Below, one piece after another: positions 37,899-47,600 of a DNA stretch of 63,309 nucleotides (within the stretch, counting starts at the first letter, position 1; each line of letters opens with the position of its first letter). The notes under the pieces are model-generated. The model saw only the letters and a program-made list of their open reading frames with translations, ran no database searches and was not told the DNA's origin. Source of the DNA: an uncultured Alistipes sp. (GTDB lineage: Bacteria; Bacteroidota; Bacteroidia; Bacteroidales; Rikenellaceae); NCBI GenBank assembly GCA_947573795.1, contig CANPHE010000014.1:1-63309 (forward strand), written 5' to 3'. Made by a program: the position numbers and the translations under genes.

Positions 37899-39476
37899 CT
37901 ATCGGAAAATATGGGGCGCATAACGATATCCGCAGCGGTCGTAGAGGCGCCGCAACTGCTGCATGCGGGCGACGAAATCGTCGTAGTCCTTGCGGTCGTA
38001 CGACCAGCCGTTTTCGGCCAGCGCCGCCATGCGTGGAAGCACCATGTATTCGACCTGCGCCATGCCGGGGATATACTCCCGCCACAGGTTGGCCTGCACG
38101 CCGAGAATCGCTCGGCGCTCGTCGGCATTCAGCTGGTCGTAGGGATCGTAGGCATAAACCTTCGAAACGGGGACGTAACCGCCGATGGCGAAGGGCTCCG
38201 AAGCCGTATCCTCGGCCTGGTAGTAGTCGAAATAACAGAATTTCGAGGGCACCATGATGACCTTGTTGCCCCGCTTCGCCGCCTCGATGCCGGCCTGGGG
38301 GCTTTTCCACGACATGACGGTGGCTGTCGGCGAGACGCCTCCTTCGAGAATCTCCTCCCAGCCGATGATCTGCCGGCCGCGGCTGTTGACATGGCGTTCG
38401 ATGCGTTTCATGAAATAGCTCTGCAACTCGTGTTCGTCCTTGAGCCCCTCGGCCCGCATGCGGGCCTGGCACTTGGGGCACTCCTTCCAGCGCGTTTTCG
38501 GACACTCGTCGCCGCCGATATGGATATACCGCGACGGGAACAGGTCGATCACCTCGTCCAGGACCGCCTCCAGGAATTCGAAAACGGCATCGTTGCCCGC
38601 GCAGAAAACGTCGTCGAAGACGCCCCACGTAGGCGACACGGCATACCCCTCGCCGCGGCACCCCAGGTGGGGATAGGCGGCCAGCGCAGCCAGTGCGTGG
38701 CCCGGCATCTCGATCTCGGGAATCACGTCGATATAGCGCTCGGCGGCATAGCGCACCACCTCGCGGATATCGTCGGCCGTGTAGTACATCCCTTCGCCGT
38801 AAGGTTTGCCGTCGTACTCCTTGCTCGTGCGGGCATGGCCCACGACGGTCTGGGCACGCACGGCGCCGATCTCGGTCAGCCGCGGGTATCGTCCGACCGC
38901 CAGGCGCCAACCCTGGTCCTCGGTCAGGTGCCAGTGGAAGGTGTTGATCTTGTGCAGCGAGAGGATGTCGATGAAGCGTTTGACCTCCTCCACGGAGCTG
39001 AAGTGGCGGCAGACGTCGAGCATCATGCCCCGATAGCCGAAATAGGGTTTGTCGGCGATGCGCAGCTGCGGAATTTCACGTCCTTCGGCGACCAGCTGGC
39101 GCAAGGTCTGCAAGCCGTGGAAAAGCCCGCGCGGCGAGCCGCCCCGCAGGTCTACTCCCTTGGCCGTGACCTCCAGACGATACTCCTCGTCGGCCAGGGC
39201 CGAATCGAGCGAGAGGTTGACCGCACCGCGTTTGGCCTTGCCGCACACCACCGCGGGACGTGCGCCGAGCAGCGATTCGAGTTGCGCGGCGGCAATCTCC
39301 GCAGCGGGTTTCAGATCGGCCGCAGCGACACGCAGAACAAGGTTTTCGGGCAATCGGTACGCCCCCTCTCCCATCGTTATCGACACGGGACGGGGAACGA
39401 TCGCCGGTTCGGGAGCGGCCGCAGCGCCGAGAAACGCCGCCAGCGAGGCCGCAAGGGTCAGAATTCGTTTTTTCAT
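37899..39476 (-). CDS. GH20 beta-N-acetylhexosaminidase
   Basis: This 525-residue exported exo-enzyme releases terminal beta-GlcNAc or beta-GalNAc. It starts at ATG 39476 with a signal peptide, followed by the GH20b N-terminal domain (IVPRPVSITMGEGAYRLPE) and the GH20 barrel from YRGMMLDVCRHF. The barrel includes FHWHLTEDQGWRL, PEIEMPGHALAALAAYP and the catalytic Asp-Glu pair D323-E324 in HIGGDECPKTRW. The length is normal. It lies 13 bp after the HexD-like GH20 gene and acts downstream of GH18. Confidence 0.95.
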   Translation of the reverse strand: MKKRILTLAASLAAFLGAAAAPEPAIVPRPVSITMGEGAYRLPENLVLRVAAADLKPAAEIAAAQLESLLGARPAVVCGKAKRGAVNLSLDSALADEEYRLEVTAKGVDLRGGSPRGLFHGLQTLRQLVAEGREIPQLRIADKPYFGYRGMMLDVCRHFSSVEEVKRFIDILSLHKINTFHWHLTEDQGWRLAVGRYPRLTEIGAVRAQTVVGHARTSKEYDGKPYGEGMYYTADDIREVVRYAAERYIDVIPEIEMPGHALAALAAYPHLGCRGEGYAVSPTWGVFDDVFCAGNDAVFEFLEAVLDEVIDLFPSRYIHIGGDECPKTRWKECPKCQARMRAEGLKDEHELQSYFMKRIERHVNSRGRQIIGWEEILEGGVSPTATVMSWKSPQAGIEAAKRGNKVIMVPSKFCYFDYYQAEDTASEPFAIGGYVPVSKVYAYDPYDQLNADERRAILGVQANLWREYIPGMAQVEYMVLPRMAALAENGWSYDRKDYDDFVARMQQLRRLYDRCGYRYAPHIFR

Positions 39477-39489
39477 CGAACGCAAGAAT

Positions 39490-41025
39490 TTATCGGTTGG
39501 ACTTCAGCCGCTCGTACGACGCCTTCATTTTCAGCGTACGCATGCGGTTCACGTAGTCGATTTCGGCGGGTTTGAGGTAATTTTTGTGCAGAAGCGCGAA
39601 ACGCTTGTCGATCTTCGCGGCATCGCGCACCAACGCGGCGAGGTCACGTTCCAGAGCCGGAATGTCGCTGCGCCGGAACTCCGAAGACTGGTAGCGGGCT
39701 TCGAAACATTTGAAACGCAGGTATTCGATCCGTATGTCGAGCATCAGCAGGTAGTGCGCCACATGGTCGCGGCCGTCGCGGGGACGCAGCTGCGCCAATT
39801 CGTCGCGCATCGCGCGGCATTCGGCCAACACCTCCTCCACGTCGCGCCCCCGGGCATCCTTCGCCCCTGCGGCCGTGACGGAGACCATCTCCTGCGGCAT
39901 CGAGAAGTAGCGCCACAGCACCTCGGCACCCGTCTCATCGAGTCCCAGACGCGTCCGGGCCCAACCCTTCACGAAGGTTTCGGGTTCGAACGGCGCATCG
40001 GAGCGCACCGCGTCGCAATAGGCATCGCAGAGAATGCCGAACGCCGACATGGGATAGACCAGGCGGATGGGCTGCATATCGAGCACCTCGTTGCCCGCAT
40101 CGTAAAAATAGCCGTAGGTGCCGCTCGTCGACCACGAGGTCTCGATCATGCCTTCGTAGCCGTGACGGCGGGCGAAATCGACGAAGACGGCCAGGTTGTC
40201 GAAGTGCTTCTTCCACTGCGTGAGGTAGATATTGTCGGGCCCCGAGCGCAGTGCCGGAGCGCCCCACATCTTCACGCCGCGCGCGAAAAGGTTGTCGAGT
40301 TTTCCGAAGCGGTCCGGTTCCCAACCGTAGTTCCAGTCGACGAAAATCAGGTCGTCGGGCAGTTCGTCCAACGCCTCGGGGTACTTGAGGATGATATCGG
40401 CCCAGATGACGGGCGTTTTACCCAGGCGGCGCACGACCTCGCACATCGCCTTCACGTAGTCGACGAACAGGCGCGACTTACCCTCGCGTTCGGCCACGGC
40501 CCGGCAATCCTTGCAGAGCCCCAGCAGGTAGGTTTCGTCGGCACCGATGTGGAAATAGCGCGACGGGTGGAGCGCCGCCACCTCGGCGAAAATCTCCGAG
40601 AATAGCGCCGTGGCGGCTTCGATGCGCAGCGGGCAGACCTGCGAAGGGTCTTTCCGGTCTTCGCGCAGGGCCCCGTAGCGTTCGTTGCGCAGGATGTATT
40701 CGCAGTGCCCGAAGCAGTTCTGCAAGGGGATCACGTCGATCCCCCGCGCAGCGCAGTAGGCGACGAAATCGCGCACCTCGGCCTCGGTGAAGGCCGAAGC
40801 ATTCGACAACGTGGCGTGCTTGACGAAGGGGAAAGTGGCCTCCCACTCCATGACGATGGTGCTGACGCCCTCGCGGGAGAGGTCGTCGACCAGGTGCCGC
40901 ATGGCGTCGAGGGTCATTACCTCCGTGCGGAAATCGAGGTGCACGGCCCGCACGGCGAAAGGTTCGGCGTGTCCCACCCGAAGGGAGAGCAGCACGAGCA
41001 GCAGTATAAACGAGCGGAGTTTCAT
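39490..41025 (-). CDS. Hexosaminidase D-like GH20 glycosidase, exported
   Basis: This 511-residue protein has a signal peptide (residues 1-20) and goes straight into the barrel without the usual GH20b domain, as in animal HEXD. The catalytic pair is D163-E164 in YFHIGADETYLLG. Other HexD-like motifs are MEWEATFPF, PLQNCFGHCEY and ETSWSTSGTYGYFYD. A long helical C-terminus (after about residue 390) is of unknown role. HexD enzymes often prefer GalNAc; specificity here is unknown. It sits between the NagX-like gene (6 bp upstream) and the classical GH20. Confidence 0.85.
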   Translation of the reverse strand: MKLRSFILLLVLLSLRVGHAEPFAVRAVHLDFRTEVMTLDAMRHLVDDLSREGVSTIVMEWEATFPFVKHATLSNASAFTEAEVRDFVAYCAARGIDVIPLQNCFGHCEYILRNERYGALREDRKDPSQVCPLRIEAATALFSEIFAEVAALHPSRYFHIGADETYLLGLCKDCRAVAEREGKSRLFVDYVKAMCEVVRRLGKTPVIWADIILKYPEALDELPDDLIFVDWNYGWEPDRFGKLDNLFARGVKMWGAPALRSGPDNIYLTQWKKHFDNLAVFVDFARRHGYEGMIETSWSTSGTYGYFYDAGNEVLDMQPIRLVYPMSAFGILCDAYCDAVRSDAPFEPETFVKGWARTRLGLDETGAEVLWRYFSMPQEMVSVTAAGAKDARGRDVEEVLAECRAMRDELAQLRPRDGRDHVAHYLLMLDIRIEYLRFKCFEARYQSSEFRRSDIPALERDLAALVRDAAKIDKRFALLHKNYLKPAEIDYVNRMRTLKMKASYERLKSNR

Positions 41026-41031
41026 CCGTTA

Positions 41032-42207
41032 TCAGATTTTGATGTAGATTTTCTTTCGGTAAAGCAGCAATCCCGGCAGCCAGATCAGTCCCACGAAAAG
41101 CAGCGACCAGACGAGCGACCCGAAAGCGGGTCCGCAGAAGGGGTCGATGCAGGTCGTGTAGAACCACCCTTTTACCGTCACGGTGTTCCCGCCGACGCGA
41201 AACGCCACGTTGGTGAGCACCGAGCCGATCCAGGCCAGGACATAGAGGAAGAGCGGATTGACGCCGAAGGCGCGGAAAAATCCCGTCCAGCCCGTACGAC
41301 GACGCACGTCGATCGTCCAGACGAGCACTCCCAGCAGCAGCGCCCCGAAACCCGAGGTGGCCAGGGCGAAGGAGGAACTCCAGATTTTCTTGTTGAGCGG
41401 ACAGCCGTATTGCAGCAGCAATCCTGCGAAAACGAGCGCCGCACCGAAGACGAACAGCCGGTTCAGACGCACCTGCAAGGAGTCGCCCTGCGTGAGCATC
41501 CGACCCGCGGCGGCTCCTAACAAGAACTGCGCGATGCGCGGCAGCGTGCTCAGCAGCCCCTCGGGCTCGAAGCCCAGGCGCGACCCGTCGGCCAGGCGCT
41601 CCATATAGAGGTGGTTTTCGCCCAGCAGAGCCCGGTCGACCACCGCGATGATGTTATCGGCCGAGAGTTCGAATCCGTTGCCGAGCGCGAGCAGAAGCCA
41701 ATAAACCGCCAGCAACACCGCAGCCGTCGCCACCAGATGCCTAAAACGCAGCACGACGAGCGCCGCAGCACCGAACAGGTAGGCCAACGCCAATCCCTGC
41801 AACACCCCGAGGATGCGGAAAGTCCCCATCGGGAATGCCGTTTGCAGCCAGGAAGCCCCTTCGACCGCCTGCACCAGCAGGTAGCGCGACGTGCCGAAGA
41901 CCAGGCCCGAAAAGAGTTGCAACCCCACCCCGATCGCGAAAATCACGGCACTGCGTCGGAGGATGCGCAGCATCCCCGCGCGGGTCGGCCCCTCGTAGCG
42001 TTTCGAAAGGGAGAGCCACCCCGAGATGCCCATGATGAAGACGAAGAAGGGGTAGATCAGGTCGGTGGGCGTCAATCCGTGCCAAGCGGCGTGTTGCAGC
42101 GGCGCATAAGCCTTGCCCCACACGGCGGGATTGTTCACCAGGATCATGGCCGAGATCGTGATGCCGCGCATCACGTCCAGTGCCAGCAGTCGGTCGGTTT
42201 TTGCCAT
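41032..42207 (-). CDS. NagX/HGSNAT-like membrane acyltransferase, copy 1
   Basis: This 391-residue polytopic inner-membrane protein begins RLLALDVMRGITISAMILVN, then PLQHAAWHGLTPTDLIYPFF with His 39 at the position of the proposed active-site His of human heparan-alpha-glucosaminide N-acetyltransferase. It matches the COG4299/NagX family, whose genes often sit in N-acetylglucosamine regulons. The predicted role is acetyl transfer to, or handling of, amino sugars at the inner membrane; no bacterial activity is firmly known to me. It lies 6 bp upstream of the HexD-like gene in the susCD locus. Confidence 0.85.
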   Translation of the reverse strand: MAKTDRLLALDVMRGITISAMILVNNPAVWGKAYAPLQHAAWHGLTPTDLIYPFFVFIMGISGWLSLSKRYEGPTRAGMLRILRRSAVIFAIGVGLQLFSGLVFGTSRYLLVQAVEGASWLQTAFPMGTFRILGVLQGLALAYLFGAAALVVLRFRHLVATAAVLLAVYWLLLALGNGFELSADNIIAVVDRALLGENHLYMERLADGSRLGFEPEGLLSTLPRIAQFLLGAAAGRMLTQGDSLQVRLNRLFVFGAALVFAGLLLQYGCPLNKKIWSSSFALATSGFGALLLGVLVWTIDVRRRTGWTGFFRAFGVNPLFLYVLAWIGSVLTNVAFRVGGNTVTVKGWFYTTCIDPFCGPAFGSLVWSLLFVGLIWLPGLLLYRKKIYIKI

Positions 42208-42228
42208 CGGAAAGCGGTTTTATCGGTT

Positions 42229-42267
42229 GGGGTTGTGTTCAAATTCCATTTTGACACAACCCCTTTT
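42229..42267 (+). terminator. Hairpin with T-run between the small lipoprotein and NagX-like genes
   Basis: Perfect arms GGGGTTGTGT and ACACAACCCC (42229-42238, 42254-42263) are followed by TTTT on the plus strand. No plus-strand gene ends here, so it may instead be an mRNA-stabilising or processing hairpin inside the leftward transcript. Confidence 0.4.
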
Positions 42268-42268
42268 A

Positions 42269-42388
42269 GGTGTGTAAGAATGGGTGATATGCAAGGCGCT
42301 GAGGAGGAGGCCGAGGGAGCATACTCGACGTATGAGACCGAGGCCGAATTCCGAAAGCAACGCAGCAGATTGCCCGTTATGACACACC
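42269..42388. repeat. 120-bp element bounded by GGTGTGT/ACACACC inverted ends
   Basis: The left end GGTGTGTAAGAATGGG and right end CCCGTTATGACACACC are inverted repeats with a few mismatches. The interior, around GCGCTGAGGAGGAGGCCGAG and GAGCATACTCGACG, has its own weak dyad centred on CATACTCGACGTATG. It contains no convincing ORF. It lies in the susCD transcript between the small lipoprotein and NagX-like genes and could be a mobile repeat or a structured RNA segment. Confidence 0.5.
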
Positions 42389-42404
42389 GTCGAACCGGAA
42401 AGCA

Positions 42405-42764
42405 TCAGATTACCGTAAGCGAAAAGACTTTCGAGACGCTGCGGCCTCCGCGCGAAGCCTCGAAACGCAGCGTGAAGGAACCCGGCACGGAGAACGTGCA
42501 GTGCAGCCGGCGGTCGGTGCCGACGACTCCGACCGGACGACCCTCGGCGTCGACGAGCGTCCAGCGGCACTCGACCGAACCGTCGTTGGGCGACACGATC
42601 ATCTCCTGGGAGTACTCCGTCCCGGCCGCGACGGTCAGCGTCGAGGCGGTCGAGTCGTAGACATACACTTCGTCCGGAGCGAAGGCCGGATTGTCCGAAT
42701 CTTCGTTGCAGGCTGCCAGCGTCAGTCCGGCCAACAGCAGAAACAGGTATTTAAACAATTTCAT
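42405..42764 (-). CDS. Small lipoprotein with a PKD-like domain
   Basis: The 119-residue product has a lipoprotein signal (lipobox LTLAACNED) and one Ig/PKD-like domain (TVAAGTEYSQEMIVSPNDGS to FTLRFEASRGGRSVSKVFSL) similar in style to the repeats of the larger PKD lipoprotein at 36467. It has no catalytic features. It follows susD by 27 bp in the order usual for an accessory surface glycan-binding lipoprotein, although it is unusually short. It could also be the intact N-terminal part of a formerly longer protein; I see no continuation in other frames. Confidence 0.75.
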   Translation of the reverse strand: MKLFKYLFLLLAGLTLAACNEDSDNPAFAPDEVYVYDSTASTLTVAAGTEYSQEMIVSPNDGSVECRWTLVDAEGRPVGVVGTDRRLHCTFSVPGSFTLRFEASRGGRSVSKVFSLTVI

Positions 42765-42791
42765 AATTCTATCTCGTTAAAAGGTTTCGGA

Positions 42792-44666
42792 TCAATTCTG
42801 CACGTCCCACCATACGGGCACGGTCCAGTCGTCGGAGCCGCCCATGCGATCGACGGCCTCCTGCCAGTTGACGGCGTTTTTGGTCTGCTCCTCGATCGGG
42901 TAGCACAGGCGCAGCGGACGCGCGCCGTTCGACTGGTTTTCGTTGGGATAGCGGTTGTACCAACGGGCATAGGCCGTCGGCATGCCGTTCGTACGGCGAA
43001 TGTTCGACCACGCCTCGATGGGGTCCATCATGTGGAGAATCCAAATCTGACGGTTGATCTCTTCGAGGGCCTCCGTACCGCCCGCCTCGACGTGCGGCAG
43101 CAGGTAGGTCTGCATGTACTCGCGAATCTCCTCGTCGGTAGGCATCTCCGCAGCCGGTACGCCGAACAGCGAGAACTGTTTCACGGCGGCCTCGTAGCCC
43201 TTGGCGAAACGCGATACGGCGCTCTCCGAGTCGATGCCCCAGCCGCGGATCGAAGTTTCGGCCAGCAAGAACTGCGTCTCGGCATAGCTCATATGAATCC
43301 ACGGCGAATCGACCGCCATGAGATACCGCGAGGGCGAGAGGCGCTGCATGTAGTGACCGGCACCGCTCGACAGGTTGGAAATGGCCTTCGTCAGGGCCGC
43401 ACGATCCTCCTCGGACATCCAGGTGGCGTTGCCGACCGCTGCGACGGTCACGGCCGGAGCCCACACGTTGCGCGCTTTGGCATCGCCTTCGTAGCCGTTT
43501 TCGCCCGGGATCTGGTTGCCGCCGCCGTAGTTGAACTCCTGGGCGGGAACGGTCATGTAACCGTCGTAGTTGATGTAGCCGTCGACGTTCGTCGCGAGGT
43601 TTTTCGTCTGGCTGTTGGCGTTACCGGCATTGTACTTGCGCATCAGCTCGGTGACGTCCACAGCGTCGTTCCAGGCGGGAAGACCCGCGTTCGAGGGCGA
43701 CACATAGGTTCGAGCGATCAACTTAAGACGCGGATCGGTGGCCGTCAGGCGATGGAACGGAGCCGTGTCGTAGGTCGCGGGGTCTTCGACGCTGAGGGCC
43801 TTGAAGAACTCGGTCGTCATGCGGTATTGCGTGATACCCAGACCGGCGCTTCCCGTTACCTGCAACATGATATCGGCATAACCGTTGCCCGCGCCGAGGG
43901 TCTCGTAGTCCTGGGCGTGTTTCACGGCGGCGATATCGGCGTTGGAGGCCATCAGCCCCGCGGCGAGCGCCTCGGCAGCCTTCTGTTTGGCCACGTCGGG
44001 CTTCACCTTCACCAGGCGCATCGCCACACGCAGTTTGAGCGAAGCGGCCAGGCGCTTCCACTGCGCCACGTCGCCCGCGAAATAGCAGTCCGAAGCAGGG
44101 CTTTTCTTCGAAGCGTCGAACTGGTCGATCGCCTCGTCGAGGCGCTTGAAGAAATCTTCGTAGATCGCCTCCTGACGGTCGTACTTCGGGGTGAAGATCG
44201 CCTGGTAGTAGCCCTGTCCGCCCTCGAAATAGGGCACGTCGCCGTAGCAGTCCGTGAGTTTGAGGAAGGTCTCCACGCGCAGCACCTTAGCCATAGCGCT
44301 GTAATTGACCATTTCCGGATTGCCGTCCACGATGTTCTCCAGCGCGACGAGGTTTTTCACCGTCTCGGGATAGAACAAATCCTGCCACAAGCGGGCGAAA
44401 TAGCCGTTGTTGCGGATACCTTTGCCGCCGTACTCGATGTTGCCCCACGAGCCGGTCCAATGGTTGACCCACCCGCCGGGATAGGTGAAGAAACGGGCGG
44501 CGTTCTGGCGTCCCATCGAGTGGGACATCTGAATGGTCGGGATCAGCAGCGCCGGATCGATCGAACCGTTGGCTTTCGTCGGGTTGATGTTCAGCTCCGT
44601 GAGGTCGCTGCACCCTCCGGCCACCAGCGCCAGTGCCGAGACGAGATATATCGATAGTTTTTTCAT
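42792..44666 (-). CDS. SusD/RagB-family nutrient-binding lipoprotein
   Basis: This 624-residue outer-membrane lipoprotein (lipobox LVAGGCSDL) is the surface lid that pairs with SusC. N-terminal DLTELNINPTKANGSIDPALL and the helical TPR-like core (VLRVETFLKLTDCYGDVPYFEGG) place it in the SusD-like_2 group. The C-terminal region ends with EAWSNIRRTNGMPTA. The gene starts 14 bp after susC. The glycan bound cannot be told from sequence; the adjacent GH18, two GH20 enzymes and nag genes point to a GlcNAc-containing chain. Confidence 0.95.
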   Translation of the reverse strand: MKKLSIYLVSALALVAGGCSDLTELNINPTKANGSIDPALLIPTIQMSHSMGRQNAARFFTYPGGWVNHWTGSWGNIEYGGKGIRNNGYFARLWQDLFYPETVKNLVALENIVDGNPEMVNYSAMAKVLRVETFLKLTDCYGDVPYFEGGQGYYQAIFTPKYDRQEAIYEDFFKRLDEAIDQFDASKKSPASDCYFAGDVAQWKRLAASLKLRVAMRLVKVKPDVAKQKAAEALAAGLMASNADIAAVKHAQDYETLGAGNGYADIMLQVTGSAGLGITQYRMTTEFFKALSVEDPATYDTAPFHRLTATDPRLKLIARTYVSPSNAGLPAWNDAVDVTELMRKYNAGNANSQTKNLATNVDGYINYDGYMTVPAQEFNYGGGNQIPGENGYEGDAKARNVWAPAVTVAAVGNATWMSEEDRAALTKAISNLSSGAGHYMQRLSPSRYLMAVDSPWIHMSYAETQFLLAETSIRGWGIDSESAVSRFAKGYEAAVKQFSLFGVPAAEMPTDEEIREYMQTYLLPHVEAGGTEALEEINRQIWILHMMDPIEAWSNIRRTNGMPTAYARWYNRYPNENQSNGARPLRLCYPIEEQTKNAVNWQEAVDRMGGSDDWTVPVWWDVQN

Positions 44667-44680
44667 GGTCGTAAGATCGT

Positions 44681-47600
44681 TTAGAATTTGACTTTGACAC
44701 CGAAGCCGAAGGTGCGTCGCGAAGGCAGCGAACCGTATTCGAAGCCCTGGCCGTTGCCGTTATAATAGGAGGACTCGGGGTCGATGTTGTCTACGTTGGA
44801 GTAGAGGATCGCCAGGTTGCGGGCGAAGGCCGTGAGCTGCACGCCCGCCAGCGGCGTCTTGCGCAGCCAGCGCCGCGGGAAATCCCACGAGAGGGCCAGT
44901 TCGCGGAACTTGATGAACGAAGCGTCGACGATGAACGGCTCGGGCGAAATATCCTGGAAGACCTGCCAGTAGGACTGGGGATTGACGTAGATGTTGTTCT
45001 CGATGTAGGTCGTCTTGCCGTCGGCCTCGACCGGAATCACGCCGTCGACCTTATAACCGCCCTTGGCCACCCAGTCGGCGGGCGATCCGGCGGCCACCTT
45101 AGCCTGCTGGTCGCGGTACCAGGCGTCGCGGCCCTTGAGCGTATTTTTCGAAGTACCGTTGTAATGGGCCTGCATCATCGACATGGAGTACATGTCGGCG
45201 CCGAACTTGGCATCGAACAGCATGCGCAGGTTGAGCCCCTTCCAGCGGATGTTGTGCGACCAGCCGAAGGTATGGTCGTAGGTACCCTTGCCCAAGACGG
45301 AGATATCGGTGTCGAAGGTCGGAAGACCCGTCTTCGGATCGACGATCACGCGGCCGTCGGGCGTACGTTTCTGCGCCTGTCCCACGATCACGCCGTAGGG
45401 CTGGCCCTCCATCGCATAGATGTAGGCATTGGCCCAGCGGGCGGCCGTGAGTTCGTACGACGGCACGTCGGGATGCAGCTCCAGCACCTTGTTGTCGTTG
45501 GTGGCGTAGGTCAGGGTCATGTCCCACGAGAAATCCTTGGTCTCGACGGGCGTGCCCGAGATCGCCAGCTCGATACCGCGGTTGCGGATCTTACCGGCAT
45601 TGATGAGCGACTTGGTGAAGCCCGAGGCCGACGAAATGGGCAGGCTCATGATCTGATCCTTGGTCGTCTGCTGGTAGAGCGTCAGGTCGAGGCCCAGACG
45701 GTTCTTGAAGAACTTCATGTCGAGACCGACCTCCGTCGAATAGCTGGCCGTAGGTTTGAGATCGTAGAACGGAATGACACCGCCCTGGGGATCGACCTGA
45801 CCGAGCGACTGACCGTTCAGCGTGAAGGTCTTCAGACCGAAGTCGAGGTAGAGCTGGTAGGGGTTCGTGTCGCCGCCGACCTGGGCCCACGAAGCGCGCA
45901 GCTTACCGAACGAAAGCCAGTCGCCGTGGTTGAAGAGGCTCGAGAAGATCAAGCTGCCCGACACCGAGGGGTACCAGTAGGAGCGGTTCTCGGGGCTGAG
46001 CGCCGAGGAGACGTCGTTGCGGATCGTGGCGTCGATATAGGCCCAGCCTTTGTAGCCGACGCTCACCGAGCCGAACATCGACCGCACCTCTTTCTTATAG
46101 AGTCCGTGCGTGGTCGAAATACGCTCGAAAGCATTCAGGTCGTCGACGCCCGGCATAACCTGTTTGAGACCTTCGGAGGTGAACTGCTCGTTCTCGTTGC
46201 GCCAGAGGCTCGCGCCGACGAAGGCGTTGATGTCGAAATCGCCGTATTTCTTGGCGAACGTCAGCGTCGCTTCGAGGTTGGTCTGCATGACGTTCATCAC
46301 CCGTTCGTTGATGCGGCCCTCGGTCTGACGGGGTGTCGAGACGGGATCGAACGTCGTGGCGCGGAACGTATAGGTATCCAGACCGCCGCGGCCTGCCAGT
46401 TTCAGCCACGGGGTGATCTCCCACGTGATCTTGGCATTGCCCATCAGACGTTTGCGGCTCGACTCGTTGCGCATCTCGTTGATGACCCAGTAGGGGTTGA
46501 AACGGTAGTCGGAACCGTTCCACTGGTAGTAGTTGCCGTCGGCATCCTTATAGGAATCCTTCAACCAGTGTTGGTCGAAGTTGGGGGCGATGCCCACCAG
46601 CGAGTTGCCGATGTTGCTGGCGTTGTCGGTCAGCGCAGGGCGGTTCTTCACGTCCTCGATGACGTACGAAGCCGACGCATCGAGCGAAACGGTCTTGCCC
46701 AGACGCGTCGTACCGCGCATGGTGAGGTTCGTGCGGTTGAACTCCGATTTGGGCACGATATCCTTGTTGCGCATGTCGGTCACGGCGAAGCGGAACGAGG
46801 TCTTCTCCGTCGCATTGGAGAACGACACGGAGTTCTGGGCCGTGAAACCCGTATCGAAGAACGACAACACGTTGTTGTTCACGTTGCCGTAAGGCTTCCA
46901 CTGGCCGTTGTAAATCTGGATTTTGATATTGGGATCGAGCTTACCGCCCCACGCCACCTGCGTGGTGCTGCGGCCGTCGGCCTCGGTCAAAGGAATGGAA
47001 CCGTTGCGGCCCATACCGTAGACGCGCTGGTAGTCGTTGAACTGCGACAGGAGCGTGGTGAAGCTGATGTTCGACGACACCTCGATGCCGAGCGACTCCT
47101 TGCGGGCCGATCCCGACTTGGTGGTAATCATCACCACGCCGTTGGAAGCCATCGAGCCGTAGAGCGCCGAAGCCGAGGGACCTTTGAGGATCGTCACGTT
47201 CTCGATATCCTCGGGGTTGATCGACGACATGACGTCGCCGAAGTCGTAGCCCGAGCCGCCCCACTTGCCGTCGGCACCCTGCAACTGGGAGTTGTCGACC
47301 GGCATGCCGTCGATGACGTACAACGGCAGGTTGGAACCCGACAACTGCGAGTTACCGCGGATCAGCACGCGCGACGATCCGGTCGGGCCGGCCGTGGTGG
47401 TCGAGATATCGACACCGGCGACCTTGCCCACGAGCGCCTGCATGATGTTCGACTCGCGGCCCGCCGTCAGATCGTCGTTGCCGACCGATGCCACGGCATA
47501 ACCCAGCGCCTTGGTCTCGCGCTTGATGCCGAGGGCCGTCACGACGACCTCGCCGACGGCCACCGACTCCTCCTGGAGCACGATCTCCAGGAAGGTCTTG

